DNA of 38,237 nucleotides from Pseudorhodobacter turbinis (GTDB lineage Bacteria > Pseudomonadota > Alphaproteobacteria > Rhodobacterales > Rhodobacteraceae), in NCBI RefSeq assembly GCF_005234135.1, contig NZ_CP039964.1, positions 2,522,501 through 2,560,737 on the forward strand, given 5' to 3'. Shown one piece after another: positions 12,216-19,563 of this stretch; position 1 is the stretch's first letter, and the number at the start of each line of letters is the position of its first letter. Below the pieces are notes generated by a model. It was not told where the DNA came from, did no database searches, and was given only the letters and a program-made list of their open reading frames with translations. The position numbers and the translations under genes are program-made.

Positions 12216-12225
12216 GGAAACCCTT

Positions 12226-13086
12226 ATGACGTATAACGCAATCGACATCACTGCATCGCGCCGCCGCCGCATAGGTTTCAAGGTGCCGTTGCTGGTTGCA
12301 TTGGGTCTGGCCTGGCTGGCCTTGATGGTCATCACCGCTGTTCTGGCCGATGTCATCCGACCCTATGATATCACACAGATGGATTTATCGGCACGTTTGG
12401 CCAGACCGCTGTCGGAAGGCCATTTGCTCGGCACGGATGAACTGGGGCGCGATGTGCTTTCACGGCTTATCCAGTCGATCCGCGTATCGCTGTTCATTGC
12501 CTTTGGCGCGACCATTCTATCGGCGCTTTTCGGCACGGCATTGGGCTTTCTGGCCGCGCAGTATCGCGGCATTGTAGAGCATTTCATTCTTGTGCTGGCC
12601 GATTTTCAGGCCGCCTTGCCCTTTTTGATCCTGTCCTTGGCTGTACTGGCATTCTTTGGCTCGTCCATGCTGCTGCTGGTCGGGCTGATGGGGTTTTATG
12701 GCTGGGAACGCTATGCGCGTATCTCGCGCGGCTTGGCGATTTCGGCAGGGGCGCAGGGCTATGCCTCGGCGGTTGTGCAACTGGGGGCAACGCCCGCCCG
12801 TGTCTATCTGCGCCACATTCTGCCCAATGTCGCCTCCACCCTGATCGTATCAATGACGCTGACCTTTCCCGAGATCATTCTGATGGAAAGCGGGTTGTCG
12901 TTCTTGGGGCTCGGGGTGCAGCCGCCAGAAAGCTCTTTGGGCAATATGGTTGGTTTTGGCCGCGAATACCTGACGCGTGCGCCCTGGATCATGCTTGGCC
13001 CCGCCTTTGTGATCATGATGACAACCTTGTCGATCTCGCTGGTTGGAGACTGGCTGCGTGACAAGCTCGACCCGACAATCCGTTGA
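12226..13086 (+). CDS. ABC transporter permease, DppC type
   Basis: A 286-residue inner-membrane permease partner of DppB. After a cytoplasmic N-terminus (about 20 residues) come one span, a periplasmic linker with the family LLGTDELGRDVLSR motif, and five further spans. The EAA-loop equivalent is at about 185-205 (AVVQLGATPARVYLRHILPN), and the conserved FLGLGVQPPE is near the end. The ATG at 12226 is chosen for its GAGG site (12214-12217) and for the normal length; longer in-frame starts run back into dppB. The stop overlaps the spacer to the phosphodiesterase gene. Confidence 0.92.
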   Translation: MTYNAIDITASRRRRIGFKVPLLVALGLAWLALMVITAVLADVIRPYDITQMDLSARLARPLSEGHLLGTDELGRDVLSRLIQSIRVSLFIAFGATILSALFGTALGFLAAQYRGIVEHFILVLADFQAALPFLILSLAVLAFFGSSMLLLVGLMGFYGWERYARISRGLAISAGAQGYASAVVQLGATPARVYLRHILPNVASTLIVSMTLTFPEIILMESGLSFLGLGVQPPESSLGNMVGFGREYLTRAPWIMLGPAFVIMMTTLSISLVGDWLRDKLDPTIR

Positions 13087-13100
13087 TGAAGGACACTCCA

Positions 13101-13859
13101 ATGACAAAGATTATTGCACATCGTGGCGCCCGCAACCTTTGGGCTGAAAACTCGCTGGAAGGCTTTCGCAATGCTGTGGCCCTTGGGGTTGGCGCTGTGG
13201 AATTCGACCTGCATCTTGGGGCCGACGGCGCGGTTCTGGTCATCCATGACGCAACTCTGGACCGGACCACAACCGCCAATGGCCCTGTGCGCTATCTTAC
13301 CAAGACCAGCCGTCACAATCTGTGTCTGATCGGCCCGGACGGAGAGATCGATGAAGGCGTCCCGATACTCTCGGAAGTGCTGGAAATCATTGCCCCCTGT
13401 GCGGGCCTTCGGATCATGCCGGAGTTCAAGGCCGATGAGACGGGCTTTTATGATCCGGTATTGATCGAGACGACGGTCGACATCTTGCGCGACTATGGGC
13501 TTGCGCCTCGCACGACATTGCACAGTTTCGATATTCAGGTGCTGCATCTGCTTGCCCGTATCGCGCCCGAGTTTGACCGCATGATCTCGGTCAATGCCAA
13601 TTGGGCGGCGCGGCATGGGGGGATCGAGGCCGTCATCGGGCAGGTGCGCGATTTGGTCAGCATCATCGCCATCGAGCAAGAGCTGTTCGAGGCCGAGTTC
13701 GACCGTATCACCGCCCTGTTCCCGCTGGAGCGGCTTTCTGTTTGGACGGTGAATGATCCGGGCTCAATCGCCCATTGGCTGGCGCGCGGCCCCGGTTATC
13801 TGACCAGCGATGACCCGCAGCTTGCCCTGAGCATTCAATTGGCGGAGGCCATGGTATGA
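13101..13859 (+). CDS. Glycerophosphodiester phosphodiesterase family protein
   Basis: A 252-residue GDPD of the PI-PLC-like TIM-barrel fold, which hydrolyses glycerophosphodiesters to glycerol 3-phosphate and an alcohol. Motifs are in place: HRGARNLWAENSLEGF (6-21) with the catalytic His and first metal Glu, VEFDLHLGADG (36-46) with Glu and Asp metal ligands, and the second catalytic His in IHDATLDRTT (51-60). No signal peptide is seen, so it is cytosolic and acts after uptake. ATG 13101 is favoured because GAAGGA ends 8 bases upstream; TTG 13083 and ATG 13086 are alternatives. The stop overlaps the next start (ATGA). Its place inside the ABC operon suggests the transporter imports a glycerophosphodiester or a similar phosphodiester (inference). 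Confidence 0.88.
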   Translation: MTKIIAHRGARNLWAENSLEGFRNAVALGVGAVEFDLHLGADGAVLVIHDATLDRTTTANGPVRYLTKTSRHNLCLIGPDGEIDEGVPILSEVLEIIAPCAGLRIMPEFKADETGFYDPVLIETTVDILRDYGLAPRTTLHSFDIQVLHLLARIAPEFDRMISVNANWAARHGGIEAVIGQVRDLVSIIAIEQELFEAEFDRITALFPLERLSVWTVNDPGSIAHWLARGPGYLTSDDPQLALSIQLAEAMV

Positions 13860-14190
13860 AGGGCTTTGATCTGGTGATCTTCGACTGCGACGGCGTCTTG
13901 ATCGAAAGCGAGGCACAGGGCGCGCAGGCATTGGCCGAGGCTGTCACGGCGGCGGGTCGGGCGATGAAAGCGCATGAGGCCGGGCATCTGTTTTGCGGCT
14001 GTTCCCACGATCAGACCGGGGACTTGATCGCGCAGATGGGGTTGGATGCCGAAACGGTCTTGCGCGATGCCGTTCAGCGCTTGTCGCTGCTGTTTGCCCA
14101 AGGCGTCCAGCAGATGCCCGGCATGCAAGAGCTTCTGACCGGTCTTGATACCCGGATCTGTGTCGCCTCGAACAGCAGTGTGAAACGCTT
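13856..14190 (+). pseudogene. HAD-superfamily phosphatase, N-terminal half only
   Basis: The start overlaps the phosphodiesterase stop. About 112 residues of a phosphoglycolate-phosphatase-like HAD enzyme remain: motif I with the nucleophile is IFDCDGVLIESE (8-19), then an alpha-helical cap, then motif II as VASNSS (about 103-108). Motifs III and IV, needed for Mg binding and catalysis, are missing, because near 14190 the sequence switches to an IS427-type transposase remnant. The intact protein would have been about 220 residues and probably dephosphorylated the product of the phosphodiesterase step. The reading frame continues into IS DNA to about 14350 but is meaningless there. Confidence 0.85.
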
Positions 14191-14346
14191 CGGAAGCCAA
14201 TCCGTCCATCATTCGGGCGAAGACGCCCATGTCACCCCACCACTTCCAACGGTTGTAGAGATGGAGTGGGTGCCGCCCTCCCAAGACGGCATCGTAATGT
14301 GCCAAAGTGGTGTTGTTCAACGCCACGCGAAGAGGAGGACGGCGAG

Positions 14347-15375
14347 ATGAAGGATATGATGATTGGGGTCGATCTGGCAAAGAATGTTTTTCAGGTTCAT
14401 GGTCCCCCTCGAACGGGGGAGGTTCAGTTCCGCAAAAGGCTGACGCGAACGCAGTTTTCTGTGTTCATGGCTCAGCAGGAGCCCTGCCTGGTCATTTTTA
14501 AAGCTTGCGGCAGCGCGCATTACTGGGCGCGCGAGATGGAAGCAGTTGGCCATGAGGTAAAACTGATCGCGCCACAGTACGTTAGCCCGTTCGTTAAACG
14601 TCAGAAAAATGATGCTGCTGATGCTGAAGCGATCGTCATCGCTGCCCGCCAGCCGGAGATGCGTTTTGTTGAACCCAAAACGCTCGAACAGCAGTCTCGC
14701 GCAGCCTTATTCCGTGGCCGTGAACGACTGGTTCATCAGCGGACCGCGGATGTAAATGCATTGCGGGCGCTTCTATATGAGCACGGACATGTGTTTCCCG
14801 TAGGAATGCACCACCTCAATCGCATAACGGCCCTTGTAGAAGATGAGACCGTCGACTTGCATGCACTTATCCGCGAGGAGTGCTTGGATCTGCTGACGCA
14901 GATTGCAGAAAAAACGGCGCGTGTCATCGAGCGCACCACAAAACTCAAGACGCTGGCCGCCGAGTCAGACAGGGCGCGCCGGCTTCAGACCATGCCGGGT
15001 GTTGGACCGCTGACGGCCGTTGCCGTGGAAGCTTTCGGCCCAGACATGGAACAGTTCAAAACTGGACGCGACTTTGCGGCTTGGTTGGGTCTTGTTCCCA
15101 AGCAACATTCTTCTGGAGGCAAGGAACGTTTGGGGCGGATGACCAAGGCTGGCCAAGCCGATATCCGACGTCTCCTGATCATTGGCGCAATGTCGCGATT
15201 AGGCTGGCTTGGGCAGCGAACCATTTTGGAGGGCAGCTGGTTGTCACGAATGTTGGAGCGCAAACCCATGATGCTGCTTGCGATCGCGCTGGCCAACAAA
15301 ATGGCCCGCCAGATATGGGCGATGCTAACGAAGAACGAAGATTACAGGGATCCGGCGCTGGTGGGCTCGGCATGA
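14347..15375 (+). CDS. IS110-family transposase (DEDD recombinase) with Glu-to-Lys change
   Basis: A 342-residue RNA-guided recombinase homologue. The N-terminal RuvC-like DEDD domain has Asp9 (GVDLAKN) and Asp89 and Asp92 (KNDAADAE). Position 52, where relatives have Glu in the EACGSAHYW block, is Lys (AAA at 14500-14502). A coiled region spans about 115-210. The C-terminal Transposase_20 domain (about 211-330) carries MPGVGPLTA and the catalytic Ser region QHSSGGKERLG (253-263). GAGGAGGACGGCGAG immediately precedes the ATG at 14347, a strong site. The frame is otherwise intact. If Glu52 is essential, as expected for the DEDD site, this copy cannot move itself. Confidence 0.9.
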   Translation: MKDMMIGVDLAKNVFQVHGPPRTGEVQFRKRLTRTQFSVFMAQQEPCLVIFKACGSAHYWAREMEAVGHEVKLIAPQYVSPFVKRQKNDAADAEAIVIAARQPEMRFVEPKTLEQQSRAALFRGRERLVHQRTADVNALRALLYEHGHVFPVGMHHLNRITALVEDETVDLHALIREECLDLLTQIAEKTARVIERTTKLKTLAAESDRARRLQTMPGVGPLTAVAVEAFGPDMEQFKTGRDFAAWLGLVPKQHSSGGKERLGRMTKAGQADIRRLLIIGAMSRLGWLGQRTILEGSWLSRMLERKPMMLLAIALANKMARQIWAMLTKNEDYRDPALVGSA

Positions 15376-15645
15376 TGTTCATGTCACCTGCTAGCGACGG
15401 TGCCAAGGGAGTGTAAGAAGAAGACGACCTGAATGGGCAAAACGATCGAACAGATCCGGATAGGGAAAACCAGTAAGACCCTGAAAGTAAGAAAGCTCGG
15501 TGTAGAGATTTGGATCCGATCCGCTGATCACCATCCCGGCCCGCGGCTTTTGGAAATGCCGCATCTTGAGGCCTAACAAAAGTTCGCACTCGATCACACC
15601 CCAACAGGGTCAAAAACTTCTTGCAATATGGGCGGCAACCACAAA
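15376..15645 (+). ncRNA. Candidate guide RNA (seekRNA/bridge RNA) region of the IS110-type element
   Basis: IS1111-type elements are reported to encode their guide RNA in the non-coding right end. This 270-base stretch has no convincing gene. It contains AAGACG (15421-15426), complementary to the first six bases right of the insertion (CGTCTT, 15648-15653). It also contains TGTAGAG (15501-15507), identical to the seven bases left of it (14254-14260). These could be the two target guides. The exact RNA ends cannot be set by eye. Confidence 0.45.
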
Positions 15646-15647
15646 AG

Positions 15648-15863
15648 CGTCTTAGCTGGGCCATATTCCTTTGGGGCATCACACCACCGCAAACCATTGC
15701 GATTGATGAATATAATTCCACTCAGAACGCGCCCCCTCTCACGGTTTCAAGACAAACCGTGAGAGGGCAACGGATCATCCACGCGCGGCTTGCCATGGCG
15801 CTTCGGAAAAAACGGCCGCAGCCGCGCCATTTGGTCCTCGTTCAGCCAGTAAAGATTGCTCAT
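15648..15863 (-). pseudogene. N-terminal piece of an IS427-type transposase
   Basis: From ATG 15863 the minus strand reads MSNLYWLNEDQMARLRPFFP then KRHGKPRVDD, the usual start of this transposase. The frame is then broken by a palindromic insertion (15734-15767) that brings a stop. It resumes as SGIIFINRNGLRWCDAPKEY, then GPAKTL, where the IS110-type element interrupts it. The protein cannot be made. Confidence 0.85.
15734..15767. repeat. 34-bp perfect palindrome inserted in an IS427 transposase gene
   Basis: CCCTCTCACGGTTT (15734-15747) and AAACCGTGAGAGGG (15754-15767) are perfect 14-base arms around a 6-base loop. In intact relatives the codons for KPRVDD run straight on to about RRVLSGIIF, so roughly 36-40 bases are extra here. 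It may be a minimal mobile element or an excision footprint. Confidence 0.8.
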
Positions 15864-15940
15864 AGCGCCCCCAAAATTTGGGCGTTTGAATCATGCAACC
15901 ATCGCGGCCTCAAGCCGATTAATGGGTCTGGAGCCTAGAG

Positions 15941-16386
15941 CTCCCCTGACCGATCTATCAGATGAAGAAATTGAGATGATGCGAGATATGATCCGCGACT
16001 ATAAATATAAGTGCTATGCGTGGGACTACCTTGTCCCACGCATAATAAAACGTAAAATTGGCACATTCGTTTGATGGCGCCTGCCCGTTTCAGCGCTTCG
16101 CCCCCAACAGAAGTCTTCACAGACGATGATCATTTCATAAATTATAGGCACGTAAGCGCGACATGATCTGGTGTGAACGAGGGCTTTTTACCCACCACCC
16201 CACCCTTTTTTATGCCAACTTCTGAGCCAAAGGGAACAACTTGACGATCCACCATGCGGCGATGGCCCAAGCATTGGCATCACCCGAGCGCGCGCAGAAT
16301 GCGGCCGAAACAGAGGTGCTGCTGGCGATGGTCGAAAACCCTGCCGTGAGCCACGCTGTGTTTGATGTTGCTGCTTCGGGCTAAGC
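15941..16386. other. Intergenic remnant between the IS nest and the TRAP operon
   Basis: Two short plus-strand pieces look like former coding sequence: about 15943-16074, reading LTDLSDEEIEMMRDMIRDYK and on to GTFV with a stop, and 16231-16383, reading LTIHHAAMAQALASPERAQN and ending VFDVAASG with a stop. Neither has a family I recognise. The first has lost its beginning to the IS427 element. It also contains the palindrome at 16016-16043. No intact gene is seen. Confidence 0.4.
16016..16043. repeat. 28-bp hairpin-forming inverted repeat
   Basis: ATGCGTGGGAC (16016-16026) pairs perfectly with GTCCCACGCAT (16033-16043) around TACCTT. There is no T run on the plus strand; on the minus strand an AT-rich stretch lies on the 5' side. 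It could be a terminator relic or a REP-like element. Confidence 0.6.
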
Positions 16387-16389
16387 CGT

Positions 16390-16719
16390 TCATGCCTTTG
16401 CCGGTTTTCCAAAGAACGGAGCCGGTGTCAGAATTGTGTTAACCTGACTCATCAGGTTACCGCTTTCGGCGCTTAGTTTTAGAAATGCTTGCCACTGCGG
16501 GTCTGCAGCCATTGCAGCGCGTTTTGTGGCACGGTCGGCCGGGCTTTCAAACGCCCAAACATGGACGTAGGAATTTACGTCACCCGTTTCCACGGCACCG
16601 TAAACGACCGGCTCTCCCAAGTGACGGCGCTGCGCTTCCCATCCGTGTTCTTCGTACAGCTTCATGTGCTTTTTGATGCGGCCCGGATGGCAGGTATATG
16701 TGCGGTGGTCCAAAATCAT
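16390..16719 (-). CDS. NIPSNAP family protein
   Basis: A 109-residue single-domain ferredoxin-fold protein of the NIPSNAP (dimeric alpha-beta barrel) family. Family hallmarks are the opening MILDHRTYTCHPGRIKKHMK, the Y-x-E-H-G-W block, and a WAFESPADRATKRAAMAADP segment near residues 70-90. The role of bacterial NIPSNAPs is poorly defined; they often sit with catabolic operons. It is the last gene of the TRAP operon, its ATG overlapping the TGA of the small permease gene (ATGA at 16716-16719), so it is translationally coupled to it. Confidence 0.9.
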   Translation of the reverse strand: MILDHRTYTCHPGRIKKHMKLYEEHGWEAQRRHLGEPVVYGAVETGDVNSYVHVWAFESPADRATKRAAMAADPQWQAFLKLSAESGNLMSQVNTILTPAPFFGKPAKA

Positions 16720-17189
16720 AGCTTTGTTTCCTTTTGGGTAAATAGTCGGAACAGATCAACCAACGAGTAGATGAACATCACCGCACCCGAGATCGGGATA
16801 GCGGCATAGAAAAGTGATGTGGGCATGGATAGGATCGGCGTCATCGCTTTGGCCTTGAGAGTCAAGGATGCGCCGAACCACGTCATTGCGAACAAAAAGC
16901 ACAGGCCAAGCGCGACAATCAAAAGGCGCAGCAAATGGCTTGATCGGACAGGCAGCACGGTTTGCAGCCAATGCACCTGAAAATGGTCGTTCTCGCGCCA
17001 AAGCGCTGCGGAGCCCACAAAAACCATCCATGCGAACAAGCCGGTTATAACCTCGTCAAACCATGCAAAGCCTGCCAGCTGAAAGGTGCGGGCGATCACG
17101 TTGACAAAGATCAACAAGAACAGCGCAACTAAGCAGGCGATCGGAATTACCCGCAAAGCCATGGCGACGAAATAATCAAGGCGCCTCAT
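16716..17189 (-). CDS. TRAP transporter small permease, DctQ type
   Basis: A 157-residue inner-membrane protein with four predicted spans (about 10-32, 45-65, 85-107 and 122-145). The family motif FDEVITGLFAWMVFVGSAALW lies between spans 1 and 2, broken here only for length: FDEVITG then LFAWMVFVGSAALW. It forms the membrane complex with DctM for sodium-driven uptake of an organic acid. The ATG at 17189 overlaps the stop of dctM, the natural coupled start; a longer upstream frame lies inside dctM and is rejected. The order here is P, M, Q, whereas P, Q, M is more common. Confidence 0.92.
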   Translation of the reverse strand: MRRLDYFVAMALRVIPIACLVALFLLIFVNVIARTFQLAGFAWFDEVITGLFAWMVFVGSAALWRENDHFQVHWLQTVLPVRSSHLLRLLIVALGLCFLFAMTWFGASLTLKAKAMTPILSMPTSLFYAAIPISGAVMFIYSLVDLFRLFTQKETKL

Positions 17190-18472
17190 TGTCCAGTCAC
17201 CAGATTGGGAAGCCAGGTTGACACGGCAGGGACAGTCACAACCAGCAACAGAACAAGCGACAGGCCAATAAGATAGGGGATCAATGCGTTCGCCAATCGC
17301 CCTACGGACATTCGGGCAATGGCTGCGACCGCGAATAGAACCATCCCCACAGGCGGCGTCAACAAGCCAAGCATCGAACACATGATCATGATCACCCCGA
17401 ATTGCAGTGGATCAACGCCAATACCTTCCATCACGGGCGCAAACAGTGGAACGGTCAGCACGATCACTGCGATGCCTTCTAAAAACATCCCAAGGATCAA
17501 CAGGATCGCCACGACAATTGCTAGGATGATGCCCGGACTATCGGACAGGCCAACCAAGGATTTGATAAGCGCGTCTGGCACCCGTTGATGAACCAAGAGC
17601 CAGCCAAAGAAACCGGCGGCCGCAATGACAAACATAACGCGGATGGTGTGCTGTAGCGTGCTCCAAAAAATGGCGGGCAGGTCGCGGATAGAGATTTCTT
17701 TGTAGACGACCATTGACAGAAACATCGCATAGGCGCTGGCGGCCACGCCTGCCTCGGTTGGCGTGAAAACGCCGCCAAAGATGCCGCCAATGATGATAAT
17801 GGGGGTCAGCAATGACAACCCCGCGCCACAAAAGCTGCGCCAAATTTCAACCCAATCGATATGATCGGCGCGTGGCATCTGGTGGCGATAGGCCACAATC
17901 CAAACCGCGCCCATCAGGGCCAAGGCCATCAAAACACCGGGGACAACGCCTGCCAGAAAAAGCCGCTCGACCGAGACGCCCGTGATCGAGGCAAACAGAA
18001 CAAAGGGAATTGACGGTGGAAAAACGGGGCCAATCGTCGAGGATGCCGCCGTAATGGCTGCACTGAAGTCAGGGTCGTAGCCTTGGTCGGCCATCGCCTT
18101 CAGCTCGACTTGACCAAGCCCTGCCGCATCGGCCACAGCCGCCCCCGACATGCCGGAGAAAAATAGAGACGCCAGCACATTAACCTGCCCCAAGCCGCCC
18201 CGCACATGCCCCACGCAGGCATTCGCAAAGCGGAAAATGCGTTCAGTGATGCCACCGGTGTTCATCAGGTTTCCGGCCAAAATAAAGAACGGAATGGCCA
18301 AAAGCGTAAAGCCCGTGGTCGCTGAAAACATCCGCTGTGGCAGCATCGCCAGAATGCGAAACTCACCAAGGAAAACGTAAAACCCGACTGCGGTTAGACC
18401 CAAAGAGACCGCGATCGGCAGGCCAAGGGCAATCAAAAGCACAAGCGTGCCGAGGATAAGAAATGTTGTCAT
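17186..18472 (-). CDS. TRAP transporter large permease, DctM type
   Basis: A 428-residue inner-membrane transporter of the usual DctM length, with some 11-12 hydrophobic segments. The start MTTFLILGTLVLLIALGLPI is typical. Family blocks include the AIPFFILAGNLMNTGG segment around residue 50-65, the GGLGQVNVLASLFFSGMSGA segment near 85-105, SSTIGPVFPPSIPFV at about 137-151, and PPVGMVLF near the C-terminus. It carries the solute delivered by DctP. The ATG at 18472 is chosen for length and homology. It lies 55 bases after dctP, separated by a strong hairpin. Confidence 0.93.
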   Translation of the reverse strand: MTTFLILGTLVLLIALGLPIAVSLGLTAVGFYVFLGEFRILAMLPQRMFSATTGFTLLAIPFFILAGNLMNTGGITERIFRFANACVGHVRGGLGQVNVLASLFFSGMSGAAVADAAGLGQVELKAMADQGYDPDFSAAITAASSTIGPVFPPSIPFVLFASITGVSVERLFLAGVVPGVLMALALMGAVWIVAYRHQMPRADHIDWVEIWRSFCGAGLSLLTPIIIIGGIFGGVFTPTEAGVAASAYAMFLSMVVYKEISIRDLPAIFWSTLQHTIRVMFVIAAAGFFGWLLVHQRVPDALIKSLVGLSDSPGIILAIVVAILLILGMFLEGIAVIVLTVPLFAPVMEGIGVDPLQFGVIMIMCSMLGLLTPPVGMVLFAVAAIARMSVGRLANALIPYLIGLSLVLLLVVTVPAVSTWLPNLVTGQ

Positions 18473-18491
18473 TTTGTGATTCCATATGGAC

Positions 18492-18519
18492 CGCTTGCAG
18501 GCCAAAATGCCTGCAAGCG
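18492..18519 (-). other. Intercistronic hairpin between dctP and dctM
   Basis: CGCTTGCAGGC (18492-18502) pairs perfectly with GCCTGCAAGCG (18509-18519) around a 6-base loop. It has no T run on the transcribed strand, so it is more likely an mRNA-stabilising structure that raises binding-protein output than a terminator. Confidence 0.7.
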
Positions 18520-18527
18520 CGTGTGCT

Positions 18528-19499
18528 TTACTTCAAGAAGCTCAGGAATTTATCCATGTTTTCCTTGCCCGAATAATCGGCCACGCGGGCGCGGGCAGGG
18601 CCCATAAGCGCCGCAAATGGTGCCAAGTGCGGGCGGGTCACTTTCATGCCAGCGGCTTCAAGCGCGGCGAGTTCTTCGTCTTCTTGTGCAATCACAGCCG
18701 CGCGCATCATATCGCCGGCTTTCTTGCTTTCTTCCCGCAAGATAGTCTGTTGTTCGGCGGTCAACGAATAAAATACGTCTTTATTAATGACTTGCACCAT
18801 CGAGTTATATACGTGGCGGGTAATCGCTAGGTGCTCTTGGAAATCGTTCAGATTATAATGAGAAATCACACCGATCGGGTTTTCCTGACCGTCGACAACA
18901 CCTTGGTTCAGCGCATTTGGCAGCTCGTTAAATGCGATTTGGGTGGTCGATGCGCCAAGACCTTCAAGAGCTGCAACAATCTGCAACTCCGACGGGGTGC
19001 GAAGTTTAAGACCTTTGACATCCTCTGGGGTATTGATCGGACGAAGGGTGTTGGTGATATTGCGAAACCCGTATTCCCAGTTCGACAACATCACGAGGCC
19101 TTGTTCCTCTAGCTTTGGGCCAGCCCACTCGCTGAAGGGGCCATCCAAAACGGCATGTGCCTGCTCGTAACTGTCAAAGGCAAAAGGCGTCATTACGGTG
19201 CCAAAGGCTTTTTCGTATTTATCCAAAGCACCCTGCGTCGGAAGGTTCATTTCAATCGCACCCAGAATGGTTTGCTCTAGCTGCTCTGGCGGGCTGCCCA
19301 ATTGGTTGGCGGGAAAAAGTTCAACCTTGATTGCGCCGCCGGTGCGTTCAGTGACAGCCTTGGCAAAAGCCTGCGCAGCCAAGTGGCCAGGGTGTGTTTC
19401 GGCGGCAAAATGGGCAAGGCGCAAGGTCACGTCCTGTGCCAGTGCGGTGCCAGTCATAAGGGCCGCGATAGTGCCTGTGATAAAAAGTTTCTTGAGCAT
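18528..19499 (-). CDS. TRAP transporter periplasmic substrate-binding protein, DctP type
   Basis: A 323-residue periplasmic binding protein. Signal peptide: MLKKLFITGTIAALMTGTALA, cleaved before QDVTLRLAHF. The mature protein shows the DctP fold: AAQAFAKAVTERTGG, then ELFPANQLG, the Arg-bearing GLKLRTPSE near residue 165-173 whose Arg holds the ligand carboxylate, and the VVDGQENP block near 203-210. The start at 19499 has GGGAGG about 9 bases upstream. The substrate is a carboxylate but cannot be named. It lies downstream of a dehydrogenase gene in the same direction, with a short hairpin (19530-19555) between them. Confidence 0.94.
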   Translation of the reverse strand: MLKKLFITGTIAALMTGTALAQDVTLRLAHFAAETHPGHLAAQAFAKAVTERTGGAIKVELFPANQLGSPPEQLEQTILGAIEMNLPTQGALDKYEKAFGTVMTPFAFDSYEQAHAVLDGPFSEWAGPKLEEQGLVMLSNWEYGFRNITNTLRPINTPEDVKGLKLRTPSELQIVAALEGLGASTTQIAFNELPNALNQGVVDGQENPIGVISHYNLNDFQEHLAITRHVYNSMVQVINKDVFYSLTAEQQTILREESKKAGDMMRAAVIAQEDEELAALEAAGMKVTRPHLAPFAALMGPARARVADYSGKENMDKFLSFLK

Positions 19500-19529
19500 T
19501 TGGTTTCCTCCCAATGGTGCTTTTGAGTT

Positions 19530-19555
19530 CCCGACACCCCTCCCAAGATGTCGGG
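19530..19555 (-). other. Short hairpin between the dehydrogenase and dctP genes
   Basis: CCCGACA (19530-19536) pairs with TGTCGGG (19549-19555). It could tune transcription or message stability between the first and second genes of the operon. It lacks a clear T run. Confidence 0.5.
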
Positions 19556-19563
19556 TCGTGGCG

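Larger units (their letters stand above)
14261..15647 (+). mobile_element. IS110-family (IS1111-type) insertion sequence
   Basis: The borders are defined by the interrupted IS427 transposase: the left flank ends at 14260 and the right flank resumes at 15648, with AG present at both junctions. TGCCGCCC (14271-14278) and its reverse complement (15630-15637) are subterminal inverted repeats about 10 bases from each end, as in IS1111-type elements. The transposase is followed by a long non-coding right end (about 270 bases), also as in that group. There is no target duplication, which is normal for IS110. Confidence 0.8.
14187..15940 (-). mobile_element. IS427-group (IS5 family) remnant, split by an IS110-type element
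   Basis: The two pieces are 15648-15940, which holds the IS end (GGGTCTGGAGCCTAG at about 15924-15938) and the transposase N-terminus, and 14187-14260, which holds the middle (YNRWKWWGDMGVFARMMDG, minus strand). Put together they read KEYGPAKTL then YNRW, as in intact IS427-type transposases. Everything after GLASEA is gone, replaced by the HAD gene, so this element was already truncated, or was truncated later at its far end. It also carries a 34-bp palindrome insertion. Confidence 0.85.

Noticed and set aside
12804..13679. A 291-codon minus-strand frame across the permease and phosphodiesterase genes
   Set aside because: It spans two real genes on the other strand and has no motif of its own.
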